In this document: one piece after another, positions 24,263 through 34,289 of the stretch
Position numbering within the stretch: the first letter of the stretch is position 1
Layout: every line of letters starts with the position of its first letter
NCBI RefSeq assembly: GCF_036242395.1
Contig: NZ_CP108458.1
Location: forward strand, 2,914,001-2,978,000
Reading direction: 5' to 3'
Length of the DNA: 64,000 bases
Source of the DNA: Kitasatospora sp. NBC_01266
GTDB lineage: Bacteria; Actinomycetota; Actinomycetes; Streptomycetales; Streptomycetaceae
Made by a program: the position numbers and the translations under genes
Notes under the pieces: generated by a model
The model's input: only the letters and a program-made list of their open reading frames with translations
What the model was told of the DNA's origin: nothing
Databases searched by the model: none

Positions 24263-25009
24263 TCACTTCTCCACGTATCTCATCGAACGGATGCCCCGTT
24301 CGAGGTGCCACTGCAGGTAGGCGGCGACCAGCCCGCTGCCCTCCCGCCAGTACCTGGGTTCGCACGCGTCCGCCGTCCGCCAGTCTCCGGACAGCAGGGC
24401 GCCGAGCAGAACCAGTGTCTCAGGGGAGGGTACGGCACAACCGGGGACGCGGCAGTCCACGCAGAGCACGCCGCCCGCCTGCAGCGAGAAGAAGCGGTTG
24501 GGGCCGTCCAGGCCGCACTTGGCGCAGTCGGTGAAGCTGGCGCCGTAGCCGTTGACGGCCAACGAGCGCAGCAGGAAGGCGTCCAGCACCAGGTGCGACT
24601 CGTGCTGCCCGGCGGCCAGCGTGCGCAGGGCGCCGATCAGCAGCAGGTACTGCTGGACGGCGGGCTCGCCCTCGTTCTCGGCGAAACGTTCCGCCGTCTC
24701 CAGCATGGCGGTGCCCGCGGTGTAGCGGCCGTAGTCGGTGACGATGGAGCCGCCGTACGGGGCGATGGTCTCCACCTGGGTGCAGAGCGGCAACGAGCGG
24801 CTGATCAGCTCACTCCCCCGGCTGAAGAACTGCACGTCGACGTGGGAGAAGGGCTCGAGTCGGGCGCCGAACTTGGACTTGGTCTTGCGGACCCCGCGGG
24901 CCACCGCTCTGACCTTGCCGTGCTGGCGGGTGAGCAGGGTGATGATCCGGTCGGCCTCACCGAGCTTCTGGGCGCGCAGCACGACGCCGTCATCGCGGAT
25001 CAGACTCAT
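24263..25009 (-). CDS. recO: DNA repair protein RecO
   Basis: The 248-residue protein has the OB-fold N-terminus ([26 protein letters not shown]) and a C-terminal four-Cys zinc site (CAKCG ... CVDCR). RecO works with RecR and RecF to load RecA at single-strand gaps. The start at 25009 (MSLIRDD) has GGGGGA directly upstream. It is the first gene of a pair with uppS, an order conserved in streptomycetes. Confidence 0.95.
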   Translation of the reverse strand: MSLIRDDGVVLRAQKLGEADRIITLLTRQHGKVRAVARGVRKTKSKFGARLEPFSHVDVQFFSRGSELISRSLPLCTQVETIAPYGGSIVTDYGRYTAGTAMLETAERFAENEGEPAVQQYLLLIGALRTLAAGQHESHLVLDAFLLRSLAVNGYGASFTDCAKCGLDGPNRFFSLQAGGVLCVDCRVPGCAVPSPETLVLLGALLSGDWRTADACEPRYWREGSGLVAAYLQWHLERGIRSMRYVEK

Positions 25010-25070
25010 TCCCCCATTGTCCCGCACGGCGCGACCGGATCCGGCAGCCGCCGGCCAGGGGGGTCCAGGA

Positions 25071-25736
25071 CTAGTGCGCGGTGCGGGTGGCCGCCTCCAG
25101 CAGCCGGTCCACCAAGTCCTCGGGCAGCCGCAGGCAGCAGCCCACGGCGGTCAGCGCGGCGCGCTCCTGGGGCAGGTAGCGGCCGTCGGCCAGGGCGATC
25201 CTGGCGCCCTGCAGGAGCAGCCGCTCGCGGCCCTGCTGGGCCAAGTGCGGGGCCAACGGCTCGAGCGCGGCGTGCAGTTCGACCAGCAGCCGGTCGCCCT
25301 CGGTGCTCAGGTCGAGCGGCTCGCCGGCGTCGAGGCCGAGCAGCGCGGCCAGCGCCGCGAGCAGCTGGGCCTCGCCGCCGCCCTCGACACCGGCGCCGCG
25401 GACCAGTTCACCGGCCTCGGCGCGGGCCGCGGCCGAGCCCGTCCCGCCGGCCGCGAGCAGGGCCAGCGCGATGGCGTACTGGGCGTCCCGCAGCAGCCCG
25501 GTCAGCCGCCCGCTGGTGAGCTGGTGCAGACTCTCCAGACCGTACCGGCCAAGGCAGTTGGTGCACTGCACGGTGCAGAGCACCGGGCCGAGCGGCAGCA
25601 CCGGGGTACCGCACAACCGCAGCCACCGCCGACCGTGCTGCCGGCGGAAGTTGCGGTCCCCACCGCACCCCGGACAGAAGAAGTCGCCGAGCACATCCGT
25701 CCGCCACCGCGGGCGAACACCCCACAACTGCGTCAC
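25071..25736 (-). CDS. Zinc-ribbon and TerB-domain protein
   Basis: The 221-residue protein has an N-terminal zinc ribbon (CPGCGG and CTNCLG) followed by a helical region with the TerB pattern (LLRDAQYAIALALLAAGG ... RIALADGRYLPQERAALTAV, in parts). TerB-like domains occur in tellurite-resistance and envelope-stress proteins and bind calcium in some cases; the acidic metal sites are not complete here. It lies between leuA and recO on the same strand, separated from leuA by a T-tailed terminator. Confidence 0.8.
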   Translation of the reverse strand: MTQLWGVRPRWRTDVLGDFFCPGCGGDRNFRRQHGRRWLRLCGTPVLPLGPVLCTVQCTNCLGRYGLESLHQLTSGRLTGLLRDAQYAIALALLAAGGTGSAAARAEAGELVRGAGVEGGGEAQLLAALAALLGLDAGEPLDLSTEGDRLLVELHAALEPLAPHLAQQGRERLLLQGARIALADGRYLPQERAALTAVGCCLRLPEDLVDRLLEAATRTAH

Positions 25737-25891
25737 GGCGCCAACTCCCCAAGATTTGGCAGGCGGCCTGCACGACTACGGGCAGGTCTCGCGACCGGAG
25801 GCGACGGTCGTCCCACCGACCCGCGGTTCCGGTCCGTCGATGGTGCCATGGTTGCCGGACGGTGTCAGCACCCCGAACGGGTGCCGAAGGG

Positions 25892-25931
25892 AAAAAATGT
25901 GGCCCAGGACACATGTGTTTCCTGGGCCACA
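25892..25931 (-). terminator. Rho-independent terminator of leuA
   Basis: Arms TGTGGCCCAGGA (25898-25909) and TCCTGGGCCACA (25920-25931) form a 12-bp stem. On the minus strand it is followed by six T residues (25897-25892), a classic intrinsic terminator just downstream of leuA. Confidence 0.92.
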
Positions 25932-25964
25932 CAAGTGACGGAAAGCAGTCGGAAAACCAGGGGG

Positions 25965-27824
<1,860 letters not shown>

Positions 27825-27857
27825 TCAGCGATCCACGCATGCGCCCAGCACAGAACT

Positions 27858-27906
27858 CCGCGGCGAGGGAGCCGGCCTCCGATGGTCTTACAGGCCCTCG
27901 CCGCGG
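27858..27906 (-). promoter_or_regulatory. leuA attenuator-like hairpin
   Basis: Perfect 12-bp arms CCGCGGCGAGGG (27858-27869) and CCCTCGCCGCGG (27895-27906) flank the 3' end of the leucine leader peptide. The upstream arm on the RNA lies inside the leader codons that follow the leucine run, so ribosome position can decide whether the hairpin forms. It ends about 110 nt before the leuA start; no T-run follows, so control could be on transcription or on translation. Confidence 0.75.
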
Positions 27907-27935
27907 CAGCTAAGAAGAAGCAGCCCGTAACGCAT
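27888..27935 (-). CDS. leuA leader peptide, 15 aa
   Basis: ATG at 27935 to TAA at 27888 encodes MRYGLLLLSCRGEGL. The four consecutive leucine codons are CTG CTT CTT CTT; CTT is uncommon in this high-GC genome, which should raise sensitivity to leucine starvation. Leucine-rich leader peptides are known upstream of leuA in actinobacteria. There is no ribosome site, and a -10-like TACGCT lies 9 bases upstream, so translation is probably leaderless. Confidence 0.82.
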   Translation of the reverse strand: MRYGLLLLSCRGEGL

Positions 27936-27944
27936 GATGGGGCC

Positions 27945-27973
27945 AGCGTAGCCGAGCGTTCCGTGATGCCGAA
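27945..27973 (-). promoter_or_regulatory. Putative leuA promoter
   Basis: On the minus strand TTCGGC (27973-27968) and TACGCT (27950-27945) are spaced 17 bp. The predicted transcription start falls at or within a few bases of the leader ATG at 27935. The -35 match is weak. Confidence 0.5.
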
Positions 27974-28050
27974 GCGGGCACCGCGACATTTCCACTCCTT
28001 GAGACGGCGCCTGCGTGACAGCAGGTCATCGACTTATCACCCTGAGTGTC

Positions 28051-29118
28051 ATGACGCAGCTCACCGCACCGCTCTGCACGATCGTGCCGCCCTATCTGCT
28101 GGACCGGCTGGCCGGACTCGGCCACGAGGGCGCCCTGCGCTCGCGGCGGCTGGACGCCGCGCTGCGCGCGGCCCGCGCCGCCCGGACCACGCTGCCGCCG
28201 CCCGGCGAGGAGCAGGCCGGCGGGACCGGCGACGACGCCGGCGCCAGGGCCTCCGGACGGCCCGGGCGGACCATCGCCGACGCCGAGCACACCGAGCAGC
28301 TGCCCGGCCGCCCGGTGCGCACCGAGGGCGGCCCGCCGACCACCGACCAGGCCGTCAACCGCGCCTACGACGGGCTCGGCGCCACCCTCGCGCTGCTCCT
28401 GGAGGTCTACGGCCGCCGCTCGGTGGACGGCGCGGGCCTGCCGCTGCACGCCACCGTGCACTACGGCACGGGGTACGACAACGCCTTCTGGGACGGCCGC
28501 CGGATGGTCTTCGGCGACGGCGACGGCACGGTCTTCACCGACTTCACCGGCTGCCCCGACGTGATCGGCCACGAACTCGCCCACGGGCTGGTGCAGTACA
28601 GCGCGAAGCTGCGCTACCACGGCCAGTCCGGCGCGCTCAACGAGTCGGTGGCGGACGTCTTCGGCACCCTGGTCAAGCAGTACGCGCTGGGCCAGCAGGC
28701 CGAGGACGCCGACTGGCTGATCGGCGCCGGGCTGTTCGCCCCCGGGGTCCGCGCGGTGGCGCTGCGCTCGCTGAAGGCGCCCGGCACCGCCTACGACGAC
28801 CCCCGGCTCGGGCGCGACCCGCAGCCGGGGTCGATGGACGACTACGTGCGGACCCAGGAGGACGAGGGCGGGGTGCACATCAACTCCGGCATCCCGAACC
28901 GGGCGTTCCAGTTGCTCGCGGTCGAACTCGGCGGCGCCGCCTGGGAGCGGGCCGGGCGGATCTGGTACGACGCGGTCACCGGCCCCGGGCTGCACCCGGA
29001 CGCCGACTTCGCCGACTTCGCCCGGGCCACCCTGGCCGCCGCCCGGGCCCGGTTCGGCGAGGGGCCGGTGCCGGAGGCGGTGGCCGGCGCCTGGAAGCGG
29101 GTCGGGCTCGCGGTCTGA
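28051..29118 (+). CDS. Protealysin-like M4 metalloprotease, non-secreted
   Basis: The 355-residue protein belongs to the thermolysin family: HELAH with His174, Glu175 and His178, the third zinc ligand Glu198 in ALNESVADVFG, and His276 in GGVHINSGIPNRAF. There is no signal peptide. The N-terminus has PPYLL (13-17), the propeptide mark of protealysin-like proteases, which are mostly intracellular or exported by atypical routes. An insertion of about 50 Gly/Ala/Asp-rich residues (48-98) separates the propeptide from the catalytic domain. The next gene encodes an emfourin-type inhibitor, as in known protealysin operons. It is divergent from leuA. Confidence 0.9.
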   Translation: MTQLTAPLCTIVPPYLLDRLAGLGHEGALRSRRLDAALRAARAARTTLPPPGEEQAGGTGDDAGARASGRPGRTIADAEHTEQLPGRPVRTEGGPPTTDQAVNRAYDGLGATLALLLEVYGRRSVDGAGLPLHATVHYGTGYDNAFWDGRRMVFGDGDGTVFTDFTGCPDVIGHELAHGLVQYSAKLRYHGQSGALNESVADVFGTLVKQYALGQQAEDADWLIGAGLFAPGVRAVALRSLKAPGTAYDDPRLGRDPQPGSMDDYVRTQEDEGGVHINSGIPNRAFQLLAVELGGAAWERAGRIWYDAVTGPGLHPDADFADFARATLAAARARFGEGPVPEAVAGAWKRVGLAV

Positions 29119-29223
29119 GACCGGTCGGTGCGCGCCGGGCCGTCCGGGGGCCGGCGACACGGAACTGACGCCTTCTCAGGAAAATCCCAGCATCGGCCAT
29201 CCGTGGGTAGCAGACTGGCGGCC

Positions 29224-29529
29224 ATGCGCATACAGGTGACCAGGAGCGGCGGCTTGACCGGTCAGACCCTGCGGGCCGAGCTGGACACCGCCGCCCGGAT
29301 CGACGCGCCGCACGTGCACGCACTGGCCCGCGAGGCGGTCGCCGGCGCCGCCCGGTCCCCCGGCTACGGGGTACCGGACGGCTACCACTACGCGATCACC
29401 GTGGACGGCCGCACGGTGTACTGCGCGGACCCGAGACTGACCGACTGCCAGCGGGAGTTGGTCTCGCTGATCCTGCAGCAGGGGACGCCGGTGCCGCCCG
29501 GCGGCGACTGGGTCGCCATGCCGGGCTGA
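29224..29529 (+). CDS. Emfourin-like protealysin inhibitor
   Basis: The 101-residue protein starts at ATG 29224 with MRIQVTRSGGLTGQ, the typical emfourin N-terminus (I.V.RSGGxxG). The rest, including PDGYHYAITVDGRTVYCAD and LILQQGTPVP, fits the small beta-grasp-like inhibitor fold. Emfourin binds and inhibits protealysin-like proteases in a slow, tight manner. It lies 105 bp downstream of the protease gene on the same strand, so protease and inhibitor are probably co-transcribed. The Cys in YCAD is a minor oddity. Confidence 0.85.
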   Translation: MRIQVTRSGGLTGQTLRAELDTAARIDAPHVHALAREAVAGAARSPGYGVPDGYHYAITVDGRTVYCADPRLTDCQRELVSLILQQGTPVPPGGDWVAMPG

Positions 29530-29575
29530 CCGGTGCCACCGCCGCAGCGGCAGGCCCGGCCGGGCCTGCCGGGCG

Positions 29576-30517
29576 TCAGAAGCCGAGCTTGCGCAGCTGC
29601 TTGGGGTCGCGCTGCCAGTCCTTGGCCACCTTGACGTGCAGGTCGAGGTAGACCGGGGTGCCCAGCAGCGCCTCGATGTGCTTGCGGGCCGTGGTCCCGA
29701 CGTGCTTCAGCCGCGCGCCCTTGGCCCCGATCACGATCGCCTTCTGGCTCTGCCGCTCGATGTAGACGTTCGCGTGGATGTCCAGCAGCGGGCGGTCGGC
29801 GGGCCGGTCCTCGCGCGGGATCATCTCCTCGACCACCACGGCCAGCGAGTGCGGGAGTTCGTCGCGCACGCCCTCCAGGGCGGCCTCCCGGATCAGCTCG
29901 GCGACCATGATCTGCTCGGGCTCGTCGGTCAGGTCGCCGTCCGGGTAGAGCGGCTGGCCCTCGGGGAGCAGCTTGGTGAGCAGCTCGGCGACCAGGTCCA
30001 CCTGCTTGTCGGCGACGGCCGAGACCGGGATGATCTCCGCCCACTCGATGCCCAGCTCGGCGCCGAGCTGGGCGATGGCGATCAGCTGCTCGGCCAACCG
30101 CTTGGAGTCGACCAGGTCGGTCTTGGTGACGATGGCCACCTTGGGGGTCTTCTTGATCTCGGCCAGTTCCTTGGCGATGAACTTGTCGCCGGGGCCGAGC
30201 TTCTGGTCGGCGGGCAGGCAGAAGCCGATCACGTCCACCTCGGCCCAGGTGCTGCGGACCAGGTCGTTGAGCCGCTCGCCGAGCAGGGTGCGCGGCTTGT
30301 GCAGGCCGGGGGTGTCCACCAGCACGAGCTGGGAGTCCGGGCGGTGCACGATGCCGCGCACGGTGTGCCGGGTGGTCTGCGGGCGGTCGGAGGTGATCGC
30401 GACCTTGGTTCCCACCAGGGCGTTGGTCAGGGTCGACTTGCCCGCGTTGGGTCGGCCGACGAAGCACGCGAAGCCCGAACGGTAGGGGGCTGCCGGGGAG
30501 GAGGGGGTGTCGCTCAT
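29576..30517 (-). CDS. era: GTPase Era
   Basis: The 313-residue GTPase has G1 GRPNAGKS, G2 region TSDRPQTTRH, G3 DTPGLHKP, G4 TKTD (in place of the usual NKxD) and a C-terminal KH domain (QKAIVIGAKGARLKHVGTTAR). Era binds the 3' end of 16S rRNA and acts in 30S subunit assembly. The ATG at 30517 has GGGAGAA about 9 bases upstream. It is preceded by a 50-residue membrane protein and a cytidine-deaminase-like gene on the same strand. Confidence 0.96.
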   Translation of the reverse strand: MSDTPSSPAAPYRSGFACFVGRPNAGKSTLTNALVGTKVAITSDRPQTTRHTVRGIVHRPDSQLVLVDTPGLHKPRTLLGERLNDLVRSTWAEVDVIGFCLPADQKLGPGDKFIAKELAEIKKTPKVAIVTKTDLVDSKRLAEQLIAIAQLGAELGIEWAEIIPVSAVADKQVDLVAELLTKLLPEGQPLYPDGDLTDEPEQIMVAELIREAALEGVRDELPHSLAVVVEEMIPREDRPADRPLLDIHANVYIERQSQKAIVIGAKGARLKHVGTTARKHIEALLGTPVYLDLHVKVAKDWQRDPKQLRKLGF

Positions 30518-30578
30518 GGGGACCATTCTCCCTGATCGCCGGGGAGCCCCCGGACATCCCCCACCCTCCCCAGCCGTG

Positions 30579-30731
30579 TCACTTGCGCCGCGACTGCAAA
30601 GCACCGATCAGGGTGAGCACCAGCAGCGCGATCGAGCCGCCCAGCCAGTAGGGCGAGCCGGTCTCGTGCCAGCGCCCCATCCCCATCACCACGGCCAGCA
30701 GCGCCGCGAAGAACCCGAGTGCCCCGAGCAT
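30579..30731 (-). CDS. Small two-helix membrane protein, 50 aa
   Basis: ATG at 30731, preceded by GGGGGTGGGAG, opens a 50-codon frame ending at 30579. It encodes MLGALGFFAALLAVVMGMG, a short polar loop RWHETGSPYW, a second hydrophobic helix GGSIALLVLTLIGA and a basic tail QSRRK. This fits a two-pass membrane protein with codon use like its neighbours. The position between era and the deaminase-like gene suggests co-transcription. No function is known to me. Confidence 0.75.
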   Translation of the reverse strand: MLGALGFFAALLAVVMGMGRWHETGSPYWLGGSIALLVLTLIGALQSRRK

Positions 30732-30856
30732 CTCCCACCCCCTGGCAGTGAGATTATCCGCTCATCGCACGAAGGCCTGGTGATCTCTCGGAACTCGGGG
30801 AAACCCGGCCCCGCTCAGCAGCGCTCCGCTCCCCGCGAAGCGGGCCGGTCTCGGTC

Positions 30857-31198
30857 TCAGGCCTGCGCGCGCACCCGCAGCACCCCGTCCGGGCCGGCCA
30901 GCAGCAGCGGCGTCCCGGCCCCGCCGAGGTCGCGGATCGCCGCCAGGTCCGGCTCGGACGGCTCCTCCCCCGCCGTCACCACAGCCGCTGCCTCCAGCCC
31001 CTTCGCGCCGCTGGCCACCGCCATCGCCACCGCCGTCCGCACCGCGCTCAGCTGCAGCGAGGCCAGCGAGACGGTGCCCGCCACATAGGTGCGGCCGGTC
31101 TCGTCGCGCACGGCGGCACCCTCCGCGACCCCGTTGCGGGCGCGGGCGGAGCGGGCGAGGGTGAGGAGCTTCTGGTCTTCGGGATCAAGGTCAGTCAT
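30857..31198 (-). CDS. Cytidine-deaminase-like protein lacking zinc ligands
   Basis: The 113-residue protein aligns in layout with short cytidine deaminases (AAVRDETGRTYVAGTVS near the N-terminus, then a helix and a C-terminal PLLLAGPDGVLR). However, it contains no Cys at all: the PCGxC zinc motif is replaced by LGGAGTP, and the catalytic CAE is replaced by AVR at about 52-54. It therefore cannot be a normal zinc deaminase and may bind a nucleoside or protein partner. Genes of this type occur upstream of era in streptomycetes. The start is the ATG at 31198. Confidence 0.75.
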   Translation of the reverse strand: MTDLDPEDQKLLTLARSARARNGVAEGAAVRDETGRTYVAGTVSLASLQLSAVRTAVAMAVASGAKGLEAAAVVTAGEEPSEPDLAAIRDLGGAGTPLLLAGPDGVLRVRAQA

Positions 31199-31283
31199 GC
31201 CGCCGAGCATAGGGGCAGGCCCGAACCGCACCGAAGTCACCGCTCGCGACACCACGGGTCGGCTGATACGACAGACTGACCCG

Positions 31284-31778
31284 GTGAACGCCATCCTGAC
31301 GGCCCTGATCGCGGTGCTGGGTACCCTGCTGGGCTCGACGGTGACCCACGTCTTCCAGCAGCGTGCCGCGGACCGCACCGGCCGCTCCGCACGCCAGGAG
31401 CGGCTGCGCCAGGAGCAGCTCACCGCGTACGGCGCCTTCGCCGGGCTGCTGGTGCGCTTCCGCCGGGCACTGATGCACCACTGGTTCTGCGTCCACGAGC
31501 AGGAGGACGCCGACCTGGAGGCCGAGCTGCGCCACCGGTCGTTCGAGCTGCGCTCGGAGACCCAGCACGCGCTGTTCCAGCTGCAGTTGATCACCCATGA
31601 CCCGGCCCTGGTCGAGCTCGCCGCCCGGGTGTTCCACCAGGTGGGCAAGATCGACCGGGCGCCCGACCGGGCCGACGTGGTGCGGCGCCGTGACGAGACC
31701 CAGGCGCTGATCGACGAGTTCGTCACGGCCGCGCGGGCTCAGGTCCAACTGACGCTGGCCGCTGGGGCCGCCGACTGA
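31284..31778 (+). CDS. Membrane-anchored helical protein, 164 aa, unknown
   Basis: From the GTG at 31284 the protein has one N-terminal hydrophobic segment (AILTALIAVLGTLLGSTV) and then a long charged helical part with basic stretches (RTGRSARQERLRQEQL) and an Asp/Glu-rich end. It is probably a single-pass membrane protein with a cytoplasmic coiled-coil domain. No family is recognised. It is divergent from the deaminase-like gene and lies next to the second XRE/MFS cassette, within a block that interrupts the core cluster. Confidence 0.7.
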   Translation: MNAILTALIAVLGTLLGSTVTHVFQQRAADRTGRSARQERLRQEQLTAYGAFAGLLVRFRRALMHHWFCVHEQEDADLEAELRHRSFELRSETQHALFQLQLITHDPALVELAARVFHQVGKIDRAPDRADVVRRRDETQALIDEFVTAARAQVQLTLAAGAAD

Positions 31779-31784
31779 GCCTGC

Positions 31785-32666
31785 TCACCCCGCCGACCGG
31801 ATCGTGGCCCGCCGCCCCTCGGGGCTGGTCAGCCACTCCAGTTGCTCGGCCGTGCCGGTGTCGGGCAGCGGCGTGTGCAGCACGATGGCGAGGTCGGGGC
31901 GGGCCGGCACCCGCAGCTGGGTCGACTCGAAGTGCAGCAGACCGGCCGTGGGATGGCGGACCACCTTGCCCAGCTGACCCGCCGCCTGAACGTCACGGCG
32001 CTGCCACAGCTCGGCGAACTCCGCGCTCTGGTGCGCCAGTTCGTCGACGATCAGCTGGTAGGCGGGGTCGCCCGGGTGTTCCGAGGTGAGCACCCGGAAC
32101 TGGGCCACCACCGACGCCGCGTTCTGCTGCCAGTCGGCCGCCCGCTCCCGGTAGATCGGGCTGAGGAAGAAGCTGGCCAGGCAGTTGGTGTCGCCCTCGC
32201 CGTAACCGAAGACCAGGCCGGCCGCGTCGTTCATCGAGACGATGTTCCAGTACCTGTCCATCACGTGCGCCGGGAACGGCATCCAGGCCTCGATCAGCCG
32301 CCGCAGGCCGTCCGTCACCGGCTGCTGGACGGCCTCGGGCAGCGGCGGGTTGAGGCCGGCCAGCAGGTAGAGGTGCCGCCGCTCGGAGGCGTCCAGCCGC
32401 AGCACCCGGGAGACCGCGTCCAGCACCTGCGGCGAGACGGTGATGTCGCGGCCCTGCTCCAGCCACTGGTACCAGGAGACGCCGACCCCGGCGAGCACCG
32501 CCACCTCCTCGCGGCGCAGGCCCGGCGTGCGCCGCCGGGCGCCGCCGTCCGGCAGGCCGGCCTCGGCGGGCGTCACCTTGGCCCGCCGGCTCATCAGGAA
32601 CTCGCGCAGGCTGCGGCGGCGTTCGGCGTCGGCGTCGTAACCGAGTCGCTCCTGGCTGGTGGTCAT
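31785..32666 (-). CDS. XRE-family regulator with MmyB-like ligand-binding domain
   Basis: The 293-residue product has the helix-turn-helix pattern RRRTPGLRREEVAVLAGVG, then SWYQWLEQGRDI and a C-terminal MmyB-like domain (HVMDRYWNIVSMNDAAG ... HPTAGLLHFESTQLRV). The ATG at 32666 is supported by the family N-terminus. It is closely similar in layout to the regulator at 15397-16305, and like it is divergent from a drug-efflux MFS gene, so it probably controls that gene in response to a ligand. Confidence 0.87.
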   Translation of the reverse strand: MTTSQERLGYDADAERRRSLREFLMSRRAKVTPAEAGLPDGGARRRTPGLRREEVAVLAGVGVSWYQWLEQGRDITVSPQVLDAVSRVLRLDASERRHLYLLAGLNPPLPEAVQQPVTDGLRRLIEAWMPFPAHVMDRYWNIVSMNDAAGLVFGYGEGDTNCLASFFLSPIYRERAADWQQNAASVVAQFRVLTSEHPGDPAYQLIVDELAHQSAEFAELWQRRDVQAAGQLGKVVRHPTAGLLHFESTQLRVPARPDLAIVLHTPLPDTGTAEQLEWLTSPEGRRATIRSAG

Positions 32667-32723
32667 GCCACCAGCATAAGGAGGCACTCTGCACGGCGTC
32701 AGAAACCGCCGAAGGATGGGCGC

Positions 32724-34229
32724 ATGGCAGTCACCGACACGGCACCAGCGACCACCGCACCGACCCGGACACCGACCCCGGACCCGACACCCGGCGCGCT
32801 CAGCACCCGGGCCAAGCTCATCCTCTTCGTCCTCTGCGCGGCCCAGTTCGCCATCGCCCTCGACTTCTCGATCCTGAACGTGGCGCTGCCCGCGCTCGGT
32901 TCCGACCTCGGCCTCAGCCAGGCGAACCTGCAGTGGGGCGTCACCGCCTTCACCCTGCCGTCCGGCGGGTTCCTGCTGCTCTTCGGCCGGATCGCCGACC
33001 TGCACGGCCGGCGCCGGTTCTTCCTGATCGGGCTGACCGCTTTCACCGCCGCCTCACTGCTGGCCACCGTCGCCTGGGACCCGGCCTCGTTCCTGGTCGC
33101 CCGGGTGCTGCAGGGGCTGGGTGCGGCGATGATCGTGCCCGCCGGCATGGCGCTGCTGACCACCACCTTCCGGGAGGGACGCGAGCGGGACCGGGCGCTG
33201 GGCGTCTCCGGCATGCTGATGTCGCTCGGCTTCACCATGGGCATGCTGCTCGGCGGGGTGCTGACCCAGACCTTCGGCTGGCGCTCCACCATGGCGCTCA
33301 ACGTGCTGATGGGCGCGGCCGTGCTGGCCGGCGCACCCGGGCTGCTGACCGAGAGCCGGCCCGGGCCGGGGGCCGAGGGCGGCCCCGCGCCCGAGCGGCA
33401 GCGGATCGACGTGCCGGGCGCGGTGACCATCACCGGCGGCCTGCTGGCCCTGATCTACGCGCTCTCCACCGCGGCCCAGGCCGGCTTCGGCCGCGCCGAC
33501 GTGTCCGTCAGCCTGCTGGCCGGCGTGCTGCTGCTGACCGCCTTCGCGGTGATCGAGTCGCGCACCGGGCAGCCGCTGGTCTCGCTGCGGGTGCTGCGCC
33601 GGCGCACGGTGGCCTGGGGCAACATCGGCGGTCTGGTCACCTTCGCGATGATGAGCTCGACGATCTTCCTGAGCACCCTCTACCTGCAGCAGGTGCTGAA
33701 GCTCAGCCCGGGGACCAGCGGCCTGGTCTTCGGCGTGACCGGCCTGGCGGCGGCGCTCGGCGGCGCGGTGGCGCCCAGGGTGGCGGGACGGCTGGGGGCG
33801 GCCCGGACCCTGGTGGCCGGGCTGCTGCTGCAGGCCGTCTGCACCGCCGCGATGGTGCTGATCGGCGCCACCGGCGGCAGCTGGCTGGTGGTGCTGTTCT
33901 GCTCGCTCGGCTGCTTCGGCCACCTGTGGGCGATCGTCGCCTACGGCATCACCGCCACCTCGGGGCTGGCGGACACCGAGCAGGGCCTGGCCACCGGTCT
34001 GGTGACCAGCACCCAGCAGGTCGGGATGACGATCGGCATCCCGCTGCTCAGCGCACTGGCCGCGGCCCGGATCGAGGGCCTCGAGGCGAGCGGCCACTCC
34101 TTCGCCCTGGCCACCCTGGGCGGCGTGCGGCTGGGCCTGGGCGTGGACGCCGCCGTGGTGCTGGCGGCGGCGCTGCTGGTCGCGCTGGGCCTGCGGACCT
34201 GGCGGCGGCCGACCGACCGCCGCGGCTGA
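32724..34229 (+). CDS. MFS transporter, DHA2 drug-efflux type
   Basis: The 501-residue transporter starts at ATG 32724. After a Thr/Pro-rich N-terminal tail come about 14 hydrophobic segments with LDFSILNVALPAL in helix 1, FGRIADLHGRRRFF in the first loop, and a late TSTQQVGMTIGIPLLSA. It should export a drug or metabolite by proton antiport. It is divergent from the MmyB-like regulator across 57 bp. The gene end is followed by a 17-bp tandem repeat. Confidence 0.88.
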   Translation: MAVTDTAPATTAPTRTPTPDPTPGALSTRAKLILFVLCAAQFAIALDFSILNVALPALGSDLGLSQANLQWGVTAFTLPSGGFLLLFGRIADLHGRRRFFLIGLTAFTAASLLATVAWDPASFLVARVLQGLGAAMIVPAGMALLTTTFREGRERDRALGVSGMLMSLGFTMGMLLGGVLTQTFGWRSTMALNVLMGAAVLAGAPGLLTESRPGPGAEGGPAPERQRIDVPGAVTITGGLLALIYALSTAAQAGFGRADVSVSLLAGVLLLTAFAVIESRTGQPLVSLRVLRRRTVAWGNIGGLVTFAMMSSTIFLSTLYLQQVLKLSPGTSGLVFGVTGLAAALGGAVAPRVAGRLGAARTLVAGLLLQAVCTAAMVLIGATGGSWLVVLFCSLGCFGHLWAIVAYGITATSGLADTEQGLATGLVTSTQQVGMTIGIPLLSALAAARIEGLEASGHSFALATLGGVRLGLGVDAAVVLAAALLVALGLRTWRRPTDRRG

Positions 34230-34235
34230 CCGGCC

Positions 34236-34269
34236 GGCGCTGTTGAGCGGCTGGCGCTGTTGACCGGCT
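34236..34269. repeat. 17-bp direct repeat, two copies
   Basis: GGCGCTGTTGAGCGGCT (34236-34252) and GGCGCTGTTGACCGGCT (34253-34269) differ by one base. The array sits in the short gap between the convergent MFS and CBS-protein genes. Confidence 0.6.
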
Positions 34270-34289
34270 GGGCGCGGCCGGCCCGGGTC

